This document shows, piece by piece, positions 40,970-51,720 of a stretch of 64,000 bases of DNA (its first letter is position 1; each line of letters starts with the position of its first letter). The position numbers were made by a program, and so were the translations under genes. The notes beneath the pieces were generated by a model. That model had not been told where the DNA came from. It did not search any database and saw only the letters and a list, made by a program, of their open reading frames with translations. Origin of the DNA: Panulirus ornatus. Taxonomy: Eukaryota; Arthropoda; Malacostraca; Decapoda; Palinuridae. The DNA lies in contig NC_092270.1 in the NCBI RefSeq assembly GCF_036320965.1, positions 22,184,940 to 22,248,939 of the forward strand. The letters run 5' to 3'.

Positions 40970-41762
40970 TTGACACCAAGCTGAACATACGTCATTATTG
41001 ACACCAAGCTGAACATACGTCATTATTGACACCAAGCTGAACATACGTCATTATTGACACCAAGCTGAACATACGTCATTATTGACACCAAGCTGAACAT
41101 ACGTCATTATTGACATCAAGCTGAACATACGTCATTATTGACACCAAGCTGAACATACGTCATTATTGACACCAAGCTGAACATACGTCATTATTGACAC
41201 CAAGCTGAACATACGTCATTATTGACACCAAGCTGAACATACGTCATTATTGACACCAAGCTGAACATACGTCATTATTGACACCAAGCTGAACATACGT
41301 CATTATTGACATCAAGCTGAACATACGTCATTATTGACACCAAGCTGAACATACGTCATTATTGACACCAAGCTGAACATACGTCATTATTGACACCAAG
41401 CTGAACATACGTCATTATTGACACCAAGCTGAACATACGTCATTATTGACACCAAGCTGAACATACGTCATTATTGACACCAAGCTGAACATACGTCATT
41501 ATTGACACCAACATACGTCATTATTGACATCAAGCTGAACATACGTCATTATTGACACCAACATACGTCATTATTGACACCAACATACGTCATTATTGAC
41601 ACCAACATACGTCATTATTGACATCAAGCTGAACATACATCATTATTGACATCAAGCTGAACATACGTCATTATTGACACCAAGCTGAACATACGTCATT
41701 ATTGACACCAAGCTGAACATACGTCATTATTGACACCAAGCTGAACATAGGTGTCATTATTG
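40970..41762. repeat. 28-bp minisatellite with 22-bp deletion variant, about 29 copies
   Basis: Unit of 28 bp beginning ttgacaccaagctgaacat. Four units between about 41505 and 41615 lack six bases (agctga) and are 22 bp. Each unit carries tacgtcatt, i.e. aatgacgta on the other strand. One acc/atc polymorphism recurs. Confidence 0.98.
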
Positions 41763-41960
41763 AAGTAAAATGGTCAGTTGATTGGCAGTTTGAAGTCATT
41801 AGTAAAATGATGCCTCAATTATGTGTAACGCAATAAAATTAATGATTAAACTTGTCAGAGACAAAAGGATATTTTAATTCTCTTCATCATTGTGGTGCAG
41901 TCCCAGGGTTGATGCTGGACCGTACCGGTGTTACTGCTGGACCGTGCAGGCATGAACGTG

Positions 41961-41961
<1 letters not shown>

Positions 41962-42043
<82 letters not shown>
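41962..42043. repeat. (CT)n microsatellite
   Basis: About 82 bp of CT dinucleotides. Confidence 0.98.
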
Positions 42044-42047
<4 letters not shown>

Positions 42048-42141
42048 GGTCGTCGGCTGTTGTATTCGAGTCGTCTTTCGGACAGTTCCAAAGTGAAGGT
42101 TGTCAGAGATTTTTGGTGACTTCGTACACATGGAATTGACC

Positions 42142-42142
<1 letters not shown>

Positions 42143-42207
<65 letters not shown>
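42143..42207. repeat. (AC)n microsatellite
   Basis: About 65 bp of AC dinucleotides. Confidence 0.98.
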
Positions 42208-42208
<1 letters not shown>

Positions 42209-42426
42209 TCGGACTTTATTCATCTTGCAGAATTCTGCCCCGCTGTGTTGTTCTTCGTTGTGTTGCAACATGTCATTGTTTTCCTGGAACTCGATCCGTC
42301 GTCCTCTGAAAGACACCAGAAGACAACGCCATCGTTGAGGTCTTCCATACCAACACTTCCAGGTCAGTGTTTGAACTCTTGGGTTCGTCTTCCGTCCTAT
42401 CTCAGGTTATCTCGCTGGAAACCCGC

Positions 42427-42500
42427 CCTCTCCATCCTGTCGTAGGATATCTTCCAGGAATACACCTGCCTCCATCCTGTCGTAGGATATCTTCCAGGGA
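42427..42500. repeat. Direct duplication, about 40-bp period
   Basis: Two copies of cctgtcgtaggatatcttcc, at about 42437 and 42476, each ending in agg. Confidence 0.85.
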
Positions 42501-42544
42501 CATCACTACCTCCACACAACTTACCCTTTTTTCCATCATTTTCC

Positions 42545-42805
42545 TTCCAGACATTCCTGCTGCTGGAGGGTCGTCTGTGACTTCAAATATTCCTGCTGGA
42601 AGATCTCCTGTACCTCCAAATATTGCTACCGGAAGGTTCCATGTCCTCCAAATATTGCTACCGGAAGGTTCCATGTACCTCCAAATATTCCTGCCGAAAG
42701 GTTCCATGTACCTCCAAATATTCCTACTAGAAGGTTTCTTGTACCTCCAAATATTCCTGCTGGAAGATTTTCTGCGACTCCAAGCATTCGTACTGGAAGA
42801 TTAGA
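42545..42805. repeat. 33-bp minisatellite, about 8 diverged copies
   Basis: Unit of about 33 bp with ctccaaatattcctgctgg as its core. Copies differ at many sites and the period is divisible by 3, giving a 145-codon repetitive plus frame with no recognised domain. Confidence 0.88.
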
Positions 42806-43149
42806 CGCGTCCTTCCAATCCAGTGTTTGCTCACGAATATTTTTTCATGAAGGTTCAACTTTTTCTTGAGGAACTTTTTTATCTTTCCATGTTTGCTCTA
42901 AGTTTTCTTGTTTCCTGCGTCATTTAGAATTTATTAAGCAAAGACGGTTGTTTCCTTAATGAATGACTAAACACCTCAACATGTAAGAATGCTGCAACAT
43001 TTTCTCTGACTTAGTCTTTAGGTTCACAACCCCAGGCAACCTCCTCGAACACTAAGGCTCCTGTTGGACCAGCTGAACAGGTGTGTATTGCTTACACTTG
43101 AGTGTCGTCCTCTGTTAACATTTCACACGATCCTCCTTCTGTTGTTCTC
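42806..43149. other. Unassigned sequence
   Basis: T-rich; nothing recognised. Confidence 0.45.
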
Positions 43150-43150
43150 A

Positions 43151-43211
<61 letters not shown>
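43150..43211. repeat. C-run plus (CT)n microsatellite
   Basis: About 11 C, then about 51 bp of CT dinucleotides. Confidence 0.97.
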
Positions 43212-43214
<3 letters not shown>

Positions 43215-44027
43215 CTCCGCGCACACAGTCATGCGAACAGACAACGGTCAGCAGAAATCATGGCCACACACGTGCGCATGGCGGGTCAGGACGTCGAGGA
43301 GTGAAGATCTGAGGCGTTACCTTAGCTTCGGCTCAACAAGACGTGATGGAAGGTTTGAGACAGCCCGGAGCAGCAGAGGTGCTGGTAGATGGCAGGACCA
43401 GAGGAACTGATTCCATGACCGCCATATCAAAGGGAATCACTGACCTATATGGTAGAGTGTAGCTTAACCTCGAAGTTTGTTATGAAAATGACGTTTCTCA
43501 GACAAAGTACGAGCGTAAAGCGTCTTTGCTGAGGTGTCTTTCAATACCTTGCGATTCGTCTTTCATCGTCCGTATTGAACGAATCAGATCTTTAGATTAT
43601 GTTCGTAACTACGTCATTACACCACAAACTTATAGAAATTCTCTTATTTCTTCCTTTTATTTCATTAATTTGTGATTCTTCGTCTTGGAAAAGGAATCAT
43701 ATTAGTCTGCCCTGTAGCCAGATGATCCTCTAGCTTACGCTTTGAGAAGATATAAAAGATCTTTTCGTTCATGCTTCACTCATACAAATCTGCTCTTTAT
43801 TTTGCCGATCCTTTCAACAACCTCAGAAGTGCCTGTCGTCAGACTTCGTCCTTCATCTGGCCGAAGTAGTTCGGAAGTCTGGACTTGGGCGTAGGACGCC
43901 CTCGAGTTTAGACTTCCCAACTGCCCAAGGTAAGCAGGAGTTCTCGTCTACACCTGAGCAATGTTGAACCTCCCATGCACACTGAGGCCAACCTGTGTGT
44001 TGCGTGGACCTCCTGAAACTGACTACT
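43212..44027. other. Unassigned sequence
   Basis: An imperfect inverted pair (gaagtctggact and gtttagacttc) lies around 43870-43920. No gene recognised. Confidence 0.45.
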
Positions 44028-44112
44028 GTACCTGTAACTCCCTTATAACTGTGGTCATCGTACCTGTAACTCCCTTATAACTGTGGCCATTGTACCTGTA
44101 ACTCCCTCCTAA
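44028..44112. repeat. 32-bp minisatellite, about 2.6 copies
   Basis: Word gtacctgtaactcccttat recurs at 32-bp spacing from 44028. Confidence 0.9.
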
Positions 44113-44398
44113 TTCCTTAATGTCTACACAAACGTATCTATGGTTCTTGGTTGTTTCTTAACCTCGTACTATGTATTTCCAAACTCATCTAAACTATCTA
44201 ATTGGTCACGAATCACCGAGGACCATGAATCATGTAGGGTGGATCATGAATAAGAAATATTCACTGACTCAGAGGTGAGTAAGGCTTGAGTAAGACTGAA
44301 GAACTGACCTTGATACAGACTCGACCTTCTTGGACTTTATTACAGCCACTGAGACCTGCAGTCGACCAGGTCACACTCAGAAGCTTCGATTTCCATCG

Positions 44399-44432
44399 CT
44401 GTCAGGTCAGGTCAGGTCAGGTCAGGTCAGGT
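44399..44432. repeat. (AGGTC)n pentanucleotide, about 6 copies
   Basis: Tandem aggtc pentamers. Every second unit places AGGTCA half-sites 10 bp apart, the geometry of a DR4 nuclear-receptor element. Confidence 0.95.
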
Positions 44433-44528
44433 ATCCATCAGTCCTGAGGCTGGCTCAAGCACTGGTCTCCCTCTCGGACACATATACCCAGTGGATGTCT
44501 TCAGACAACAGTGGTTAACGTTCCTCAG

Positions 44529-44645
44529 TACACACTGGACGTTGGCAGCAGGAGGACACAGAAGGAGTCTCTGGTCGTGGACAGGGGCTGCCGGGGTTTC
44601 GTTAGCATGCGTGGCCACTTTCGTGACCCTCACGGACGTTTATAG
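44529..44645 (+). CDS. Possible terminal exon fragment (weak)
   Basis: After an acceptor-like gttaacgttcctcag (ending 44528), the frame beginning at 44529 is open for 38 codons to TAG at 44643-44645, with mixed GC-rich codons (contains YTLDVGSRRTQ and FVSMRGHFRDP). An overlapping frame is open too, and no family or upstream exon is recognised, so chance remains likely. Confidence 0.15.
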   Translation, partial: YTLDVGSRRTQKESLVVDRGCRGFVSMRGHFRDPHGRL

Positions 44646-44762
44646 AAAAGCGGCCAGTTGGAACGTAAAATCTTCAGTGCCTGAAGAGAGAAAAGCCAGG
44701 CTCATCTTTTACTTTCCTGCCTGAACCAGAAACCATTAATACCTTACCTAACTGTACAGTAT

Positions 44763-44763
<1 letters not shown>

Positions 44764-44800
<37 letters not shown>
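44764..44800. repeat. (CA)n microsatellite
   Basis: About 37 bp of CA dinucleotides. Confidence 0.97.
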
Positions 44801-44802
<2 letters not shown>

Positions 44803-45117
44803 GATATTCAGCAAGAAACTAGATATAAAATATTCAAGGAAGTACTTTTATAGTGTGAGAGTAATGCATCAATGGAGTGAACTCATAATAAAACTGTGAA
44901 TGCAGACAGCATGTAAGAGTTTAAGACGTTGTATGATAGAAGAGAAGGTTCAAGACATGGAGCCCCACGAGTATAAAACTCCCTCCTTGTATTATACAAA
45001 TAAACAATTACAAATGAGCAATTACAGATAAGTAATTACACATATGATAGGTCTCATTACCGTGATGACATCATGGTTACCTGCAAACATGAGCAGCACA
45101 CACTCAACATGGGGTCA
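44801..45117. other. Unassigned AT-rich sequence
   Basis: Short duplicated words (aattacaaatgag, aattacagataag) near 45000. No gene recognised. Confidence 0.45.
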
Positions 45118-45392
45118 CACTGAGGTCCAGTGTGGTGCAGTGTGGTGGCGTGTGGTGGCGTGTGGTGCAGTGTGGTGCACTGAGGTCCAGTGTGGTGGTG
45201 TGTGGTGCAGTGTGGTGCAGTGTGGTGGCGTGTGGTGCAGTGTGGTGGCGTGTGGTGCAGTGTGGTGCAGTGTGGTGGCGTGTGGTGCAGTGTGGTGCAG
45301 TGTGGTGCAGTGTGGTGGCGTGTGGTGCAGTGTGGTGCACTGAGGTCCAGTGTGGTGGTGTGTGGTGCAGTGTGGTGGCTTGTGATGGCATA
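45118..45392. repeat. 10-bp minisatellite, about 27 units, higher-order structured
   Basis: Decamers gtgtggtgca and gtgtggtggc in irregular order, with a ctgaggtcca variant at about 45119, 45180 and 45340. The array is T/G-rich on the plus strand, and several frames are open on each strand. Confidence 0.95.
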
Positions 45393-46007
45393 CAGTGACC
45401 TAGGATGATGCCAAGCAACGGTGAATGACAAGGACGACGAGGAACATGACCCCGGGATGACCCCGTGACCTGAAACAACCGTACGTGCTTCAATTTGACC
45501 CATAGTGACCTTGTTACGAGCTCCCTGTTATTGTTATAATCTGTTCATGTTACAAGCTACCTGAAGTATCTGTTATTGTTATGATCTGTTCATGTTACGA
45601 GGGTTTGAGGAATCTGTTCTTGTGAAGAAAGAGTTTGTGAATGTTGACTTTACTTAAAAACCAGAAACTACGTGACTAATATTCTTGATCAAGGAAAGAA
45701 AGAAATAATTCAGAAGAAACCAATGAAGAAAACTGGGTCGAGTACATTGCTATGGAGTCAGTCTTAGTTACTTTCAACAAGAATATGATGAAAAAAAATG
45801 GTCTGAAAAGAAAATAAACTCGTAGTTTTCAGCTGAGTGACCTGGTTTATGGAGTCCTCACTTGGTCCAGCACAATTGTGGCTCCATTCAGGCATGGCTG
45901 GTCAAAGACACAGGCGGCCAACACAATCAAAGGACAGCGTTGCCCGCCTCACACATTACAAGATTCAGTTTACAGTCCACATCTCTGGTGCCGGTCGATA
46001 CCCTCCA
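45393..46007. other. Unassigned sequence
   Basis: Loose duplication of ctgttattgttat words (45524-45590). No gene recognised. Confidence 0.45.
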
Positions 46008-46284
46008 CACCAGACCACAGTACGGACCACACAGGACCACCAGACAGACCACACTACGGACCACACAGGACCATTAGCCAGACCACACTACGGACCACAC
46101 CGGACCATTAGCCAGACCACACTACGGACCACACAGGACCACCAGCCAGACCACAGTACGGACCACACAGGACCACCAGCCAGACCACACTACGGACCAC
46201 ACCGGACCATTAGCCAGACCACAGTGCAGACCACACAGGACCACCAGCCAGACCACAGTACGGACCACACCAGACCACTTCCCC
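46008..46284. repeat. 34-bp minisatellite, about 8 copies
   Basis: Word tacggaccacacaggacca recurs every 34 bp (46021, 46055, 46089 and on) with ccatt/ccacc and cag/cac variants. Confidence 0.96.
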
Positions 46285-46847
46285 ACGTGGTCCTCAGGTT
46301 CTCATATGATGCCAGACGACACCAGGAGGAGAAGACTCCATCAGGGTCTTCGTTGTGGTCCGGGATCAACTACCTCGGTGATTACCAGTCTGGAGATAAC
46401 TCAAGATAAACCAGTATTGCAGACCTCACGCTGACGTCAGAGCCCCTGGCGGTCATGACCCGAGGTGACCCCCATCGTTTACCAAATAACCTGACTTCTT
46501 CAGAATGACCAAAGAAACCTAGATAATGTCAGGTCAACAGATGGTTTCAAGTCTCCAGGTGGCTGTAATGCCCCAGCTGCAGCTGGTACCTTCCTACAGT
46601 GACTGTGTGTGATACCTTCTTCAGGTTGTCATGATAAATGTGTCTACCTTCTGTGTGATCAACCTTCGTCAGGAGACACTTGGTTCCCACATCACTGTAG
46701 GGATCAGTAAGATATCATCTCAAGGGCCAGGTACGACAAGACGTAGCACCATCCAGCTGACTAAACTAGAGACATTATCAACTGGAAAGTGTGGAACAGA
46801 CGTAGACTGGAGCCTGGTGGAGCTCTGAGGTTATAATGTACGAGACT
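46285..46847. other. Unassigned sequence
   Basis: A 65-codon plus frame (46631-46828) is non-repetitive but has no recognised domain. Nothing else seen. Confidence 0.4.
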
Positions 46848-46929
46848 GAGTTGTGAGGCAGGACTGTCCACAACCCAACAGGAGACACGAGTTGTGAGGC
46901 AGGACTGTCCACAACCCAACAGGAGACTC
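46848..46929. repeat. 41-bp direct duplication
   Basis: Two essentially identical copies beginning gagttgtgaggcaggactg at 46848 and 46889. Confidence 0.95.
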
Positions 46930-47799
46930 ACTCATACACCACGGTATCATTGGAGGCTGATCAAGTCTCATATATGTATAGTAAAACACACACACACATA
47001 TATGTATCTATTTCCCTTGAGCCATTTTCTTTATGGCTTCATCACTTTATCATACAGATGGAGAGTTGTTGCCATCGCAAGGTTCCTCAGATTTCTATTC
47101 TCAGATTCGAAAAAACGATTTTCAATTTTCAATGAAAAATCTAAATCCATCTAGAGTCGTTATAGCTTAGAAAAAAATAGCAAAAAAAAACCTATTTTTT
47201 TCTTTCAACTTTTCAACCAAAGTTGCATGAATTCCCGTGATTGCAGGAGCTCCATCTAGCGAAGGAACCACATAGAAATAAGTCAGGTGTTTTGCTAGAT
47301 AGTTACTGTGTTTGTGTATCATCTCACACCTGCTCAGGTGAGTCATCTGTTTACCTGATCACTGTAATGGTAAACACTACACACACAGTGAGAGAAGGTT
47401 GACCCAGGGTTGACTTCCTCCCGCTTCTAATTAATCCCTGACATTCTCACAATTGCTGTTTAGGGTCAACCATGCGCAGTGAAAATCTTGTTCCAAGTAC
47501 AAATCTTTCTGCAATTTGCACTACATATTGCTCGTCCAAAACGTGAGGGAAACAGGAATTAGAAAATGCTTAAAGGCAAGAGAAATGAATGTCAATATAT
47601 ACTGTTTCAAAAGAAGTTTGAGATTGTAGTTAGAATTCTCGTCCCAGACACATTACTGGAACAAAAACACAGCAAGGACGTTCCTACACGACGCCTCTGG
47701 AGTAGACAACGTTTCCAGGAAAATATGACAATTCCAGTGGCTCACTGGAACGCTGGAGCCCTACCAGCTACCACTAGTGAATAATGTGTTTCAGGTAGT
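46930..47799. other. Unassigned AT-rich sequence
   Basis: Short (CA)n at 46986-46998 and A-runs at about 47170-47190. A 72-codon plus frame (47566-47784) is unsupported. Confidence 0.45.
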
Positions 47800-48147
47800 G
47801 TTTCACTGACTCGTCTGGTTCCACTGACTCATCTAGGTGTTCCGCTAGCTCGTCTAGGTGTTTCACTGACTCATCTAGGTGTTCCACTGACTCGTCTAGG
47901 TGTTCCACTGCCTCGTCTAGGTGTTCCACTGCCTCGTCTAGGTGTTTCACTTACTCTACTGGTTCCACTGACTCATCTAGGTGTTCCACTGACTCATCTA
48001 GGTGTTCCACTAACTCATCTAGGTGTTCCACTGACTCATCTAGGTGTTCCACTGACTCATCTAGGTGTTCCACTAACTCATCTAGGTGTTCCACTGACTC
48101 ATCTAGGTGTTCCACTGACTCATCTAGGTGTTCCACTGACTCGTGTG
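47800..48147. repeat. 21-bp minisatellite, about 16 copies
   Basis: Unit of 21 bp, tgttccactgactcatctag plus g, with gactc/aactc/gcctc variants and two shortened junctions (ggttccactg). The period is divisible by 3; the minus frame reads as a Glu/Asp/Leu heptad-like repeat that could be mistaken for a coiled coil. Confidence 0.97.
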
Positions 48148-48394
48148 GGTGTTCGACCTATGGTTCGAACCTCTCACTCATGTTCTGGTGGTCGTGTCTG
48201 CCTCCCTCACCACGATGCTCCTGCTGCTGCCTCATTATCCCCCCCCCCCCCGGCGGTCTAGTGCTTCCTCCTTCCCCTCCTGCTGCCGCTGCTGCCTCAT
48301 TTTTTCTCTCAACATTTCATTCCCCTCACTGGTGCTTCACTGCTTCATTCATAGTGTTTCCCCCGATTGGCTGAAGGCTCTCATCCAACTGCCG
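48148..48394. other. Pyrimidine-rich sequence with C-run
   Basis: C-run of about 12 at 48240-48251, then ctgctgc-rich sequence. No gene recognised. Confidence 0.5.
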
Positions 48395-48672
48395 CTACTC
48401 CACTGATGCCTACTGCCTCTCACCACCACTGGAGACTCATGCCTCTCACTATCACTGATGCCTGCTCTCTCTCACTACCATTGGAGCTTGCTGCCTCGCA
48501 CCAACACTAGGACTACTGCCTCTCACTATCACTGATGCCTGCTCTCTCTCACTACCATTGGAGACTGCTGCCTCTCAGCACCACTGGAGACTTCTGCCTC
48601 TCACCACCACTGGAACCTGCTGCCTCTCATCCCCACTGGAGCCTGCTGCCTCTCATCCCCACTGCCGGAGCT
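48395..48672. repeat. Diverged minisatellite, about 24-30-bp period
   Basis: Words ctgcctctcaccaccactgg and ctctcactaccattggag recur with indels, about 10 times. Confidence 0.8.
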
Positions 48673-49655
48673 CCACTGGTTCGTCTTCCCATTTAACATG
48701 TAATTTTCTGTTGTCTCTTCCAGCCAGCAGATGTTTCGTCATTACATCTGCCTGAATTCATATTCCAGAATTATTCGGTTCCATTTTCTAAACCATTTAA
48801 GTGAAAAAAAATCCTCTGGAAATTCCCTTATTATATGATTTTTATAGAGAATTCAATTCTCTTGTTTCCCCTTTTTTTCCTTCATGATGCTTCCTCGTAG
48901 GATCTTTTATTCCTTTTGTGAAGTCTCGGTATTTTAATGTGTGTAGACCCAGACGGGTTTGGTGGGGGGGCGTTCGAAGCGTCTCAGGTCGAGGTTATAT
49001 GAGTCGACCCAGCTCATGAAGCGAGGCTGGCCTGGATGTCTCGTCTATATAGCAAGCAATCTGAACTTGTGAGCCAGGGTTCGCCTGGTTATGAAGCAAT
49101 ATGATCATGTTGGTCTACTTCGTCAAAAATGGAAGTTATTGCCCCAGATCAGAGTAAGTGCATACACGAGCCAGTGGGTTGATTCACTGCCTCACGGAGC
49201 GTGTGTCAAGCGTGGCCAACCTAACTCCTTAGTGGCTGACAGATGGTTCATCCTGAGGAAGGAGGCCACATCACCTGCCATACTTGGAGAGAACCAGGTT
49301 TAGGACTGAAGCGAACGTGATACAAACAGATCCGTCAACGCCAGATGGTCGTCTTCAGCCAACCCATGACAGACTCAGTACGTAGACATGTTAATGAGGG
49401 TCTCGTCCACGAACATGGCATGGTTACGAGGCCCATCAGTGAGGAAGGTTATATGTACTTTAAGCACTAATTTGTTGATGAAGTTAACATATCAACACAA
49501 ATCAAGATATGAGGCACTCGTCTCTGCCATCATAAAACATTTCGTATCAGGTGTGAATCACAAGGGAAAATGAATGATTAAAACGGAAGACATCTTTGTA
49601 TGATTAATGTAACTAAGCAAGAGATGCCTTATTAATCATGGATCTCACTCTGTGC

Positions 49656-49658
<3 letters not shown>
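48673..49658. other. Unassigned sequence
   Basis: A 70-codon plus frame (49091-49303) contains an internal agagtaagtgc that resembles a splice donor. No domain recognised. Confidence 0.4.
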
Positions 49659-49699
<41 letters not shown>

Positions 49700-49718
49700 A
49701 CACACACACACACACACC
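49659..49718. repeat. (CA)n microsatellite at LINE fragment edge
   Basis: CA dinucleotides with one GA interruption, ending exactly where the reverse-transcriptase-like sequence begins. Confidence 0.97.
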
Positions 49719-49996
49719 AGCAGAGTGCCACTGGGTTCATTTCTAAGACCATTACTCTTTTTGACTGACGTGAATGCCCTGCCAGAAGGTCTGAACTCCT
49801 GCACTGACATGTTTGCAGATGATGCAGTGGAAGGTGATAGTATGGAGGAACTGCATCAACTTGAAGAAGGATCTTCACAAACTCCAGAGTTGGTCTGATA
49901 CATGGATGATTAACCCAAACAAAATGTAAAGTGATGAGGATGAGTCACACGCGAAGAAGACTTTGATATCATACATTAGGACATAAGCTGCGGGAA

Positions 49997-50061
<65 letters not shown>

Positions 50062-50620
50062 AAGATGTAGGAGTCGACATTGTCCTTGAGGAACCCCATC
50101 TTGGGGGAATAGTTAAGGAGACCAAGTGTCTGTTGACAAATACTATAATAGATGAGGTAATATTCTCGCATGCTGTTCATGTCAAACATAAAGACTAAAT
50201 TGTTATAACTTCTCAGTGTTGGTCACTGGACCTAAAGAAGCATGAAGAGCGAATAGAGAAAATCTAGATGAGTTCCACAAAGATGGTACCAGCATTAAGA
50301 GGGTTAAGTTAGGTTAGGTTAGAGAGAAAGGCCAAAGTATATAAATCTGCCCTATCTTGGAAGACAGAAGGAAGCGACCTGATCACAACCTCCAAGTTTT
50401 TAAAACACATTGATCGACCAAATCTCAGAGGTATGTGGGGGATAGAACAACCAGACAATATAACATGAGACATGTGAAGGTTTCTGATTATTATGGTAAA
50501 GATTTAAGAAGCACTTCAGCCATCGATATAAGGAAGCAGGTACTGGATGTAGCAAGATTATGAAGGAACAAAGAAACTTTGAAACGAATATTGTTGATCA
50601 AAGGCGGGGTAAATGTAAAC
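49719..50620 (+). pseudogene. LINE reverse transcriptase remnant A (catalytic FADD to C-terminus)
   Basis: Decayed non-LTR retrotransposon ORF2, RT palm to C-terminal domain. From 49719 one frame reads SRVPLGSFLRPLLF, then the catalytic FADD at 49812-49823 (YXDD-type box), matching the usual SGVPQGS...FADD block of CR1/L2/Jockey-like LINEs. Near 49845-49870 the frame shifts, then LKKDLHKLQSWSDTW and NPNK follow, the region after motif C. A (TG)n tract interrupts it at 49999-50058. At about 50218 WSLDLKKHEERIEK then (after a TAG) TKMVPALRGLS fits the C-terminal signature of such elements; GSDLITTSKFLKHIDRP follows near 50370. Several stops and frameshifts mean it is not functional. Clade is uncertain. 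Confidence 0.8.
49999..50058. repeat. (TG)n microsatellite inside LINE remnant A
   Basis: About 60 bp of TG with one TC interruption, splitting the reverse-transcriptase reading. Confidence 0.97.
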
Positions 50621-50683
50621 TGTTTACCATAAATCACAACTGATCAAGCTAAGGTTAATAAACAGTTCATCAGGTGAAGGTTA

Positions 50684-51540
50684 ATGAACAGTTCAGAAGG
50701 AAGAACAATAAGATATGGCGAGATAATATGTGAGGCACCAAATGACAATTTCAAAAGTGTGCCCACAGTGGAGCATAACATAGACGCAACACTAAGAGGA
50801 TTGGCTGAGGAAGAGGTCGTGAAAAGCATTGAAGTAGCTGAAAATAGCATAAAGAGATCAGAATCTATTGACTCACATATTGTCCTGGTAAAAGTTATAC
50901 GTATGTCCTAAAAGCGTGTGAAAAGAACACGTCATAAGCATTTCGGAACAATTTTTAAGAAATCCTTTAAAGATGATGTTGTGTGGGAGGAGCAGAGCAA
51001 TCTTCGTGTTCATCTTGAGGAGAGACTGTTGAGAAATTGCCTTATGATGTAGAGTGGTCTTATTAAACAGGTGCAGAAGATAATGAGGAAGAAACAAATG
51101 GATGATTACTTACACAAGACAGATTACTGAAGTCAGAGGCAACATGAGGTCGGGGAAGGTCATGTGTAAGAATCTATGTATATTCTTAAAAGATTAATCT
51201 CAGTTTTAGACACGAGAAATGGATAGGTGGATCATGTGCTCCTGGATCGTCAGAAAGCGTGTGACAATATTCTAAGCAAGAGAATAGCGAGAAATGTTGA
51301 CTTCCATGTAATCATTCGTGGGAGGTTGATCTGATGGATAGAACATTATATCAGTAGAAGGTAACAGAGCATGTAAGAGCGGCCTTCTTAATATTGGATG
51401 GAGATGACAACTGGCGTGCCGTAAAATCGGTTTTAGGTCCACTCCTGTTTGTGGTCCACTTTGTTGATTTACCAGGTCTGGACCCATACCTAGATGTGTT
51501 TGCAGATGATGCAATGACCATAGGCCTTATGCCTGGGGAG
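50684..51540 (+). pseudogene. LINE reverse transcriptase remnant B (RT N-terminus to FADD)
   Basis: A second decayed LINE RT in the same orientation, covering the part missing from remnant A. From 50684 a 75-codon frame reads into VPTVEHNIDATLRGLAEEE, the pre-RT linker region. Frame-shifted pieces follow: VLKACEKN at about 50910, then QVQKIMRKKQMDDYLHKTD (about 51067), VDHVLLDRQKACDN (motif A region, about 51229), WIEHYISRR (about 51337), SVLGPLLFV at about 51430 and the catalytic FADD at 51499-51510. Many stops and frameshifts. It ends where the dispersed repeat at 51545 begins. Confidence 0.8.
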
Positions 51541-51544
51541 AAGG

Positions 51545-51720
51545 GAGAAGGAATACTGCCTGTGTATCTCCTGTGGGACGTAAAAAGCGATTTGTACCCT
51601 CCTGTATTATTACTTTTAAAAGAAGGAACAGAAAAAGGGGAAAGAGAGAATTCATTTCTCCTCGGCTCAGTCGTCTGTCCCTGACGCTACCTCGCAAAAG
51701 CAGGAAACGGTGAAATACAT
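51545..51720 (+). mobile_element. Dispersed repeat fragment (decapod-type, unclassified)
   Basis: Shares, by eye, an ordered set of words with the reverse complement of 33720-33965: ctcctgt, aaaagaaggaaca (about 51617), ctcagtcgtctgt (about 51666) and gctacctcgcaaaagcagg (about 51685). More diverged than the 33720 copy. Abuts LINE remnant B. Confidence 0.6.

Noticed and set aside
47951..48136. Acidic Leu/Glu heptad-like (coiled-coil) ORF on the minus strand
   Set aside because: It is the 21-bp minisatellite read in frame; 21 bp gives seven residues automatically.
48148..48175. tRNA or SINE B-box (ggttcgaacct)
   Set aside because: The B-box-like word has no matching A-box, acceptor stem or anticodon arm around it.
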